Both the position numbers and the translations under genes were made by a program. Positions 1 to 5,478 of a DNA stretch of 9,661 nucleotides are shown here, one piece after another. The stretch lies in contig JBGPIT010000182.1 of assembly GCA_041485125.1 (NCBI GenBank), forward strand, positions 1 through 9,661, written 5' to 3'. The number at the start of each line of letters is the position of its first letter. The first letter of the stretch is position 1. The DNA comes from JBGPIT01 sp041485125 (GTDB lineage Bacteria; Desulfobacterota; Binatia; UTPRO1). The notes under the pieces were generated by a model. The model saw only the letters and a program-made list of their open reading frames with translations. It did not search any database and was not told where the DNA came from.

Positions 1-177
1 CGGCACGACCTGCCGCTGCATCCGCTCTTCGAGCAGGGCTACACCAGCATCGGCTGCGCGCCCTGCACCCGGCCGGTGCTCGACGGCGAAGACGAGCGCG
101 CCGGCCGCTGGGCCGGGACGAGCAAGGTCGAGTGCGGCATTCACACCGCCTTCGACGCCGCCGACCCGAAGCGCTGA
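1..177 (+). CDS. cysH: Sulfonucleotide (APS/PAPS) reductase, C-terminal fragment
   Basis: This is the last 58 codons of a gene that begins before the window. The family reduces adenylyl sulfate (or PAPS) to sulfite in cytoplasmic assimilatory sulfate reduction, using thioredoxin. The fragment shows the conserved block YTSIGCAPCTRPV, with a Cys pair at fragment residues 19 and 22, then an ERAGRW segment and the C-terminal ECGIH motif, whose Cys (fragment residue 45) is the catalytic cysteine that forms the thiosulfonate intermediate. The CxxC pair is typical of the 4Fe-4S APS-reductase branch. The other two cluster cysteines would lie upstream of the window, so APS specificity is inferred. The stop codon TGA is at 175-177. 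The gene converges on the SCP2 gene, with a hairpin at 226-263 between them. Confidence 0.9.
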   Translation, partial: RHDLPLHPLFEQGYTSIGCAPCTRPVLDGEDERAGRWAGTSKVECGIHTAFDAADPKR

Positions 178-223
178 CCGGCCGCCGCCGTTCCCACCAC
201 GCTCCCCCGACGCGATCGCAACG

Positions 224-265
224 AAAAAGGGGAGCCCGTCCTTGCGGCCGGCGACTCCCCTTTCG
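224..265 (-). terminator. Intrinsic terminator of the SCP2 gene, possibly bidirectional
   Basis: A perfect 9-bp stem (AAAGGGGAG at 226-234 with CTCCCCTTT at 255-263) encloses a 20-nt GC-rich loop. Read on the minus strand, the GGGGAG stem ends in a run of five T, placed about 25 nt after the SCP2 stop. On the plus strand the T run is only three, so it would be a weaker terminator for cysH. Its position between convergent genes fits a shared terminator. Confidence 0.75.
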
Positions 266-286
266 AGACGATGCGAGATGCGATGC

Positions 287-628
287 TCAGCTCATCGGGA
301 AGAGCTGCGCCATCTTCATCGCGAGACCCATGTCGCCCGCGATCTTGAGCTTGCCGCTCATGAACGCCATCTGCGGATTCAGCTTGCCGTTCACCATGTC
401 GAGGTAGTCGCCCGCCGACATCGTGATCGTGATGTTCGGCGACCCGTGCTGCCCCTCGCCGACGGCGAGCTTGCCGTCGTCGATGCCGAGGTTGTACTTG
501 CCGCCGCCGTCGCCAGTGAGATCGAACTGGTAGACGGCTTTCATGCCCTTCGCCGCGCCCGCGTTGAAGCGGTTCGGCATCTCCTTGAACACTTCTGGAA
601 TGCTGGTGGCCTGCGGACGGTCTGCCAT
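287..628 (-). CDS. SCP2 sterol-binding domain protein (lipid carrier)
   Basis: A 113-residue protein made of one SCP2-like domain, the usual length for single-domain bacterial members. This fold encloses a hydrophobic tunnel that binds lipids or acyl-CoA-like molecules and is usually cytoplasmic. Family hallmarks are visible: an N-terminal helix with MPNRFN, the beta segment AVYQFDLTGDGGGKYNLGI, the central DGKLAVGEG and ITMSAGDYLDMVNGKL, then the C-terminal FMSGKLKIAGDMGLAMKMAQLF helix. No signal peptide or membrane segment is seen. The ATG at 626-628 is supported by a strong GGGAGGAG ribosome binding site ending 4-5 nt upstream. The gene is monocistronic, with a promoter at 670-698 and a terminator at 224-265. 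The natural ligand cannot be told from sequence. Confidence 0.93.
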   Translation of the reverse strand: MADRPQATSIPEVFKEMPNRFNAGAAKGMKAVYQFDLTGDGGGKYNLGIDDGKLAVGEGQHGSPNITITMSAGDYLDMVNGKLNPQMAFMSGKLKIAGDMGLAMKMAQLFPMS

Positions 629-669
629 GTGCTCCTCCCTTCGGGGGTCGAGTGAATTTTTCTGGGCGG

Positions 670-698
670 CTCATATACAATCCTTTACATAGACTCAA
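670..698 (-). promoter_or_regulatory. Candidate sigma70-type promoter of the SCP2 gene
   Basis: On the minus strand TTGAGT (693-698) and TATGAG (670-675) are separated by 17 nt, each matching 4 of 6 consensus bases. This island is AT-rich within a GC-rich surround and lies about 40 nt upstream of the SCP2 start codon. Confidence 0.5.
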
Positions 699-742
699 GA
701 CGGCCGCCCCCGGCTCGCTCGGCGCGGCCGCGCGAGCCGCGC

Positions 743-1516
743 TCAGTCGTCGTCGCGCTCCTCTTCCTCCTCGTCGAGGAACGCGAGCAACGGGGCGCCG
801 AGGGTGCGGATCAGCCAGCGATGCGTGGCCGCGGCGAGCGCGTCCCAGCCGTCCTCGACGAGCGCGAGATGGCCGCGGTCAGGGTACACCTCGTGGTCCC
901 AGCCGTAGCGCGCCGCGAGCACCGCCCCTCCCGCCGGCGGCGAGATCCGATCCTGTCCGCCCGACACGACGAGGCCCGGACGCGCACTCGCGGCCGGAAG
1001 TCTCAGCGTGCCACGCGCGAGAGCACGGAAGAGCGCGCCGGAGTCATCGACGAGTGTCGCGTCGCGTGCCGCACCGACGAAACGCGCACGCGCACGGCCG
1101 CGCGGCGCCGGCACATGCGTGCCGCCGAGACGCGCCCGCCAAGACCTCGGCCAGCGGAACGGCGCGCCGAGGAGCGACACGTCGAGCGGCGGCACGACCG
1201 GAGCGATCGTCACCAGCGCCGGCGCGTCGACGCGCTCGGCGAGGCGCGCGCCGAGCACGGCCGCGGTGCCGTGCGTGACGACCACCGGCGCCTGCGGCCA
1301 ATGCCGGACCAGGTGCTCCATCTCGACGTTCCACGCGGCATCATCGAAGTCGCGGCGGGGCACCGGCGGTGACACCGTCCACGACTCCCAGCCGCGATGC
1401 GCGAGATAGGACGTGACGCGCCGCCAGATCCACGGACCGGTCCACAGACCATGCAGCAGCAGGAGCGGTCGGTGGAACTTCGCGGACTCGGCACGCGTGA
1501 CCGCAACGTTCAGCAT
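743..1516 (-). CDS. Alpha/beta hydrolase-fold protein lacking the nucleophilic serine
   Basis: From the ATG at 1514-1516 this is a 257-residue alpha/beta hydrolase-fold protein. Visible parts are the oxyanion segment LLLLHGLWTGPW near residue 20, the nucleophile-elbow region VVVTHGTAAVLG (residues 78-89), the acid loop SGGQDRISPP (Asp189) and the histidine motif DRGHLALVED (His216). The elbow normally reads G-x-S-x-G, but here it is T-H-G-T-A, with Gly83 where serine should be. The Asp and His are kept, so this may be a non-hydrolytic binding protein or a reassigned active site. The C-terminus is very acidic (DEEEEERDDD). A TTG at 1535-1537 would add seven residues but touches the terminator stem and has no ribosome binding site. 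The ATG also lacks a clear one, so the start is uncertain. No signal peptide is seen; the substrate is unknown. Confidence 0.8.
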   Translation of the reverse strand: MLNVAVTRAESAKFHRPLLLLHGLWTGPWIWRRVTSYLAHRGWESWTVSPPVPRRDFDDAAWNVEMEHLVRHWPQAPVVVTHGTAAVLGARLAERVDAPALVTIAPVVPPLDVSLLGAPFRWPRSWRARLGGTHVPAPRGRARARFVGAARDATLVDDSGALFRALARGTLRLPAASARPGLVVSGGQDRISPPAGGAVLAARYGWDHEVYPDRGHLALVEDGWDALAAATHRWLIRTLGAPLLAFLDEEEEERDDD

Positions 1517-1538
1517 GGTTCGGAGCGCGTTGGACAAG

Positions 1539-1577
1539 AAAAAAGCCCTTTACCGCGATCGGTCAAAGGGCTTTTTT
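1539..1577 (-). terminator. Strong symmetrical intrinsic terminator
   Basis: A perfect 13-bp inverted repeat, AAAAAAGCCCTTT (1539-1551) with AAAGGGCTTTTTT (1565-1577), has a nested ACCG/CGGT stem in its loop. It ends in six T on either strand and could work in both directions. On the minus strand it lies about 75 nt after the stop of the lysine-rich gene, which it most likely terminates. It is only about 22 nt upstream of the hydrolase ATG. Confidence 0.85.
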
Positions 1578-1580
1578 CGA

Positions 1581-1599
1581 TAGAGCCCGGGGGGCTCTA
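1581..1599. repeat. Second inverted repeat beside the terminator
   Basis: TAGAGCCC (1581-1588) and GGGCTCTA (1592-1599) form a perfect 8-bp stem with a 3-nt GGG loop, three bases from the larger terminator hairpin. It has no T run of its own. It may strengthen termination or protect the 3' end of the lysine-rich mRNA. Confidence 0.6.
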
Positions 1600-1653
1600 C
1601 ATTCTCGCCTGAGAACGGAACTACGGAACTAACTCGAAGGCGAAATCAGCCAG

Positions 1654-1737
1654 CTACTTCTTCTTCTTGGCGCCGCTCTTCTTCGCAGGAGCTTTCTTCT
1701 TGGCTTTGCTCTTGGTCGCTTTCTTCTTCGCTGCCAT
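1654..1737 (-). CDS. 27-residue lysine-rich protein, mini histone-H1-like
   Basis: A very small gene: ATG at 1735-1737, TAG at 1654-1656. The product has 27 residues, 14 of them lysine and 6 alanine, with single Pro, Gly and Thr, two Ser, no acidic residue and no hydrophobic core. It begins MAAKKKATKSKAKKK, continues APAKKSGA and ends in four lysines, the AK/KK pattern of bacterial histone H1-like tails (AlgP, HctA and myxobacterial types) but with no folded domain. Such tails bind DNA or RNA by charge, so a nucleoid- or RNA-associated role is inference. The case for a real gene is its full expression signals: GGAGGT ribosome binding site 4 nt before the ATG, near-consensus promoter at 1838-1867 and terminator at 1539-1577. 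A lysine-rich antimicrobial or ribosome-associated peptide is the alternative. Confidence 0.75.
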   Translation of the reverse strand: MAAKKKATKSKAKKKAPAKKSGAKKKK

Positions 1738-1740
1738 AGA

Positions 1741-1747
1741 CACCTCC
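1741..1747 (-). promoter_or_regulatory. Shine-Dalgarno site of the lysine-rich gene
   Basis: On the minus strand GGGAGGTG precedes the ATG at 1737 by about 4 nt. It is a near-perfect anti-16S match and is the main reason to accept so short a reading frame as translated. Confidence 0.8.
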
Positions 1748-1837
1748 CTCGACTGCTAGCGTTGAGCTGCGTTGTCTTCGCTCAGGCGAGCGCTCCCCCA
1801 CTCCTCATCCTCTTCCTCCACCCCTCCAACGCCGTGC

Positions 1838-1867
1838 ATCATAGGGAACAGCAGCGCACGATGTCAA
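1838..1867 (-). promoter_or_regulatory. Near-consensus sigma70-type promoter of the lysine-rich gene
   Basis: On the minus strand a perfect -35 TTGACA (1862-1867) and a -10 TATGAT (1838-1843, 5 of 6) are 18 nt apart. Transcription should start near 1831, giving a leader of about 90 nt. Upstream of the -35 is an AT-rich imperfect inverted repeat, GAAAAATCCC (1870-1879) with GGGAGATTTTTC (1897-1908), which could be an UP element or a regulator site. Confidence 0.8.
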
Positions 1868-1947
1868 GAGAAAAATCCCATTTTGGAACAAGATTCGGGA
1901 GATTTTTCAGGAGGATGCTGGCCCCCTTCGGCGGACTAAAATACCGT

Positions 1948-3324
<1,377 letters not shown>

Positions 3325-3329
3325 GCTGG

Positions 3330-3336
3330 CCTCCCC
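3330..3336 (-). promoter_or_regulatory. Shine-Dalgarno site deciding the enolase GTG start
   Basis: On the minus strand GGGGAGG sits 5 nt before the GTG at 3322-3324. The conserved enolase N-terminus begins right after this GTG, so the site and the family alignment agree on the start. Confidence 0.8.
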
Positions 3337-3389
3337 AGTCCGCCTGTCGGCTTGTGAGCGCGCACGGCGCTCGTGTACCATGCGCGCGC

Positions 3390-3725
3390 ATGTTGCGGTC
3401 CGCGCGCGCGTCGCACCCGGTACGAGACCGGATGATCGTCGGCGCCGTCGCCGTCGTCGCAACGGCCCTGCTCGCGACCCTGCTCTTCGGGAGCCGCGGC
3501 GTGGTTCATCTGCGCGCGATGCGCAGGGAGCAGCACGCGCTCGATGGTCGGATCACCGCGGTGCTGCGAGAGAACGAGCAGCTCCGCGCGCGCCTGCAGC
3601 GCTTGCGCCAAGACGATCGCTATCTGGAGCGCCTGGCACGCGAGCAACTCGGGTTCGTTCGTCGCGGTGAGGTCGTGTATCGCTTTCCGGCTCGTCGGAG
3701 TCCGGATCGTCCTGATCGTCGTTGA
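3390..3725 (+). CDS. ftsB: Cell-division protein FtsB/DivIC-family septum formation initiator
   Basis: A 111-residue bitopic membrane protein. A short basic cytoplasmic N-terminus (residues 1-14) is followed by one transmembrane segment (about 15-35, IVGAVAVVATALLATLLFG). A periplasmic coiled coil comes next (about 42-83, with heptads through DGRITAVLRENEQLRARLQRL), then the family C-terminal motif AREQLGFVRRGEVVYRFP. FtsB bridges FtsL and FtsQ in the divisome that activates septal peptidoglycan synthesis. ATG 3390 is chosen to keep a cytoplasmic tail; ATG 3432 would begin right at the membrane segment. No strong ribosome binding site is seen for either. The gene is divergent from eno, 65 bp apart; eno and ftsB are neighbours in many bacteria. 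Its last 173 bp overlap the 3' end of the convergent PCMT gene. Confidence 0.9.
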   Translation: MLRSARASHPVRDRMIVGAVAVVATALLATLLFGSRGVVHLRAMRREQHALDGRITAVLRENEQLRARLQRLRQDDRYLERLAREQLGFVRRGEVVYRFPARRSPDRPDRR

Positions 3726-4668
3726 GCTCGCGCTCGTCGCGGTGCCACTCGGCGTCGGGCGCGATGTGCCCGGCGTCGTCGTGCCGGCTTGACTCCGCGT
3801 CGTCGCTACGAGCATGGGCCGCCGGCGGCTCCTCCTCGGGCGCACGCTCGCGGGCGACGGGGGCGTGCTCGTTCCCGCTCTCCTCGCCGCCGCGCTCGCG
3901 GCCGGCCGACTCGCTCGTTGATTCGCCCGAACTGCGCTGCTCCGGCGCGCGCTCCGAGCCCTCGGCGCGCGCCGCCCCGCCCGTCAGCGGCACGAACTGC
4001 ACCTCGGTCATCTCGCGGCTCCGCAGCTTGCCGCCCCGCTTGACGCCGCGGATCAGCACCTGGCGGCCGTCAGGGTCGCCGACGGGCATCACGAGCACGC
4101 CGCCCTCCGCGAGCTGCTCGATCAGCGCGTACGGCACCTTCGGCGCCGCCGCCGTGACGATGATCGCTTGATACGGGCCGTACTCCTTCCATCCCGCCGT
4201 GCCGTCGCCGTGCTTCACGTGCACGTTGCGGTAGCCTTCCTGCGTGAGACGCAAGCGCGCGCTCGTCGCCAGCTCGGGAACGATCTCGACCGAGTAGACG
4301 TCGCGCGCGAGCTCGGCGAGGATCGCCGCCTGATAGCCCGAGCCGGTGCCGACCTCGAGCACGCGCTCGTCGCCCTTGAGCTCGAGCATCTGGGTCATGA
4401 GCGCGACGATGTACGGTTGCGAGATCGTCTGACCGTGGCCGATCGGGATCGGGCGGTCGTCGTACGCGTAGTCGCGCGCGTCGAGCGGCACGTATGCCTC
4501 GCGCCGCACGCGTCGGAACGCGTCGAGCACGCGCTTGTCCTTGATGCCGCGGCGCTCGAGTTGCGCGTCCACCATGCCGCCTTGATCGGCGGCACTGCTC
4601 GGTGGTGGGAGAGTGGTGAGAAGAAGCGCGGTGAGGACGAGGAGCACCAGACCCGGCCTACGGGTCAC
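3553..4668 (-). CDS. pcm: Exported protein-L-isoaspartate O-methyltransferase with long charged tail
   Basis: Methylates isoaspartyl residues in aged proteins with S-adenosylmethionine, starting their repair. Residues 1-27 look like a Sec signal peptide (basic MTRRP, leucine-rich core, SSA-A cleavage), so it is probably periplasmic, as in other secreted PCMTs. The PCMT core covers about residues 30-230: GIKDKRVLDAFRRVRRE, the family signature PIGHGQTISQPYIVALMTQ, SAM motif VLEVGTGSGYQAA (103-115) and the terminal VQFVPLTGG. The family normally ends there. This protein continues for 141 residues of low-complexity Glu/Asp/Arg/Ser-rich sequence with no recognisable domain, the last 57 of them antisense to ftsB. 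The start is GTG, overlapping the gcvH stop (GTGA) and preceded by GGAGGAGGC. The tail could be a real disordered extension or the result of a lost stop or a frameshift near 3975. Confidence 0.92.
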   Translation of the reverse strand: MTRRPGLVLLVLTALLLTTLPPPSSAADQGGMVDAQLERRGIKDKRVLDAFRRVRREAYVPLDARDYAYDDRPIPIGHGQTISQPYIVALMTQMLELKGDERVLEVGTGSGYQAAILAELARDVYSVEIVPELATSARLRLTQEGYRNVHVKHGDGTAGWKEYGPYQAIIVTAAAPKVPYALIEQLAEGGVLVMPVGDPDGRQVLIRGVKRGGKLRSREMTEVQFVPLTGGAARAEGSERAPEQRSSGESTSESAGRERGGEESGNEHAPVARERAPEEEPPAAHARSDDAESSRHDDAGHIAPDAEWHRDERELNDDQDDPDSDEPESDTRPHRDERTRVARVPGAPDSDRLGASAAGARGAARSLAAPR

Positions 4669-5051
4669 GCCTCCTCCTCGCCGGAGATCAAGGCGTCGTA
4701 CTCGTCGGCATCCATCAAGGCTTCGAGCTCGTCATCGTCGTTGAGCTCGACCTCGATGAGCCAGCCCTCGTGATACGGATCCTCGTTGACGATGTTCGGA
4801 TGATCGTCGAGCTCGGTGTTGATCGCGACGACCTGACCGGTGATCGGCGCGATCAGCTCGTTGACGGTCTTCACCGACTCGACCTCGCCGAACGACTGCC
4901 CCTTCTCCACCTCGTCACCGACGTCCGGAAGCTCGACTGCGATGATCTCGCCGAGCTCGCCCTGCGCATGCTCGGAGATGCCGATGTGGGCGCGCGATCC
5001 TTCGACACGCAGCCACAGATGATCCTTCGTGAACTTCAACGTGTCCGCCAT
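4665..5051 (-). CDS. gcvH: Glycine cleavage system H protein
   Basis: A 128-residue lipoyl carrier, normal length. GcvH carries the aminomethyl group on lipoamide between the P and T proteins of the glycine cleavage complex, and is also an acceptor in lipoate assembly. The N-terminal FTKDHLWLRVEG, the GISEHAQGELGEI block and the lipoylation hairpin GEVESVKTVNELIAPITG place the modified lysine at Lys61. A C-terminal NPYHEGWL-like segment (EDPYHEGWLIEV) and an acidic tail follow. The ATG at 5049-5051 has GAGGTG 6 nt upstream. The gene is first in a two-gene operon with pcm, joined by a 4-base stop/start overlap. No gcvT, gcvP or lipoate genes lie in the window, so whether it serves glycine cleavage here cannot be seen. 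Confidence 0.97.
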   Translation of the reverse strand: MADTLKFTKDHLWLRVEGSRAHIGISEHAQGELGEIIAVELPDVGDEVEKGQSFGEVESVKTVNELIAPITGQVVAINTELDDHPNIVNEDPYHEGWLIEVELNDDDELEALMDADEYDALISGEEEA

Positions 5052-5075
5052 CTACGGCACCTCATGTGCTTGGCC

Positions 5076-5103
5076 CTTATAGGGAGCGTCTTCTCGCTGT
5101 CAA
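5076..5103 (-). promoter_or_regulatory. Promoter of the gcvH-pcm operon
   Basis: On the minus strand a perfect -35 TTGACA (5098-5103) and a -10 TATAAG (5076-5081) are separated by 16 nt. Transcription would start near 5069, leaving a short leader of about 18 nt that holds the GAGGTG ribosome binding site. An inverted repeat lies just upstream at 5123-5140. Confidence 0.75.
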
Positions 5104-5122
5104 GTCAGTATGCCGCGCGCGC

Positions 5123-5140
5123 GAGCACGCACGCGTGCTC
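5123..5140. repeat. Inverted repeat upstream of the gcvH promoter
   Basis: GAGCACGC (5123-5130) and GCGTGCTC (5133-5140) are perfect inverted half-sites 2 bp apart, 20 bp upstream of the gcvH -35 box. The spacing suits a dimeric regulator better than an RNA hairpin. Confidence 0.5.
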
Positions 5141-5159
5141 ACGTTTGCGGCGGCGCGAC

Positions 5160-5186
5160 GCGGTCTCCGCGCATCGCGGAGACCGC
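5160..5186. repeat. Perfect 12-bp inverted repeat
   Basis: GCGGTCTCCGCG (5160-5171) and CGCGGAGACCGC (5175-5186) pair perfectly around a 3-nt CAT loop. There is no T run on either strand, so it is not a standard intrinsic terminator. It could be a protein site or a stable RNA hairpin. Confidence 0.65.
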
Positions 5187-5297
5187 ATGCGACGCACGCG
5201 CGACACCGTCGCGTCTCGCTGCGCACGCGATGGACTCGACGGCGAACGATCCGTCGCGCATCGTCGAGCGGCCCGCGCACGCCGTCACTCCGGCAGC

Positions 5298-5336
5298 GAG
5301 AAGGGCCGGCTCGCACGAGGCGAACCGGCCCTTCTC
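5298..5336 (-). terminator. Probable terminator hairpin of nrdJ
   Basis: GAGAAGGGCCGG (5298-5309) and CCGGCCCTTCTC (5325-5336) form a perfect 12-bp stem, with a nested CTCG/CGAG pairing at 5310-5319 in the loop. It lies about 145 nt after the nrdJ stop. The following minus-strand bases are not a clean T run, so its strength is uncertain. Confidence 0.55.
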
Positions 5337-5478
5337 TCCTCCCCGCCCCCCAACCAAGACTGGCGAGAGCACCACACCCGCACTACCTCACCGCATCGCT
5401 CTCGCTGTCCCTCCGCACGTGTCGGCGCCGTCCAGCCGCCGACAAGTTGAACTCGTGTGACGCGTCAGGCGCGCACGC

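Larger units (their letters stand above)
5104..5478. other. Non-coding stretch between gcvH and nrdJ
   Basis: About 375 bp without a gene I can support. The open frames here give Arg/Ala-rich, domain-free translations without ribosome binding sites. The stretch holds the inverted repeats at 5123-5140 and 5160-5186, the probable nrdJ terminator at 5298-5336 and a 10-bp palindrome TGACGCGTCA at 5458-5467, 11 bp from the nrdJ stop. A small RNA is possible but I see no clear promoter for one. Confidence 0.6.

Noticed and set aside
652..1278. 208-codon plus-strand frame antisense to the hydrolase
   Set aside because: Extreme Arg/Ala/Pro composition typical of an antisense shadow in GC-rich DNA.
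1514..1537. TTG start at 1537 for the alpha/beta hydrolase
   Set aside because: It begins immediately beside the terminator stem with no ribosome binding site; the ATG at 1516 is a better, though still uncertain, choice.
5110..5460. 116-codon plus-strand frame between gcvH and nrdJ
   Set aside because: Arg/Ala/Ser/Pro-rich, no domain, no ribosome binding site, and it runs through three inverted repeats including the nrdJ terminator.
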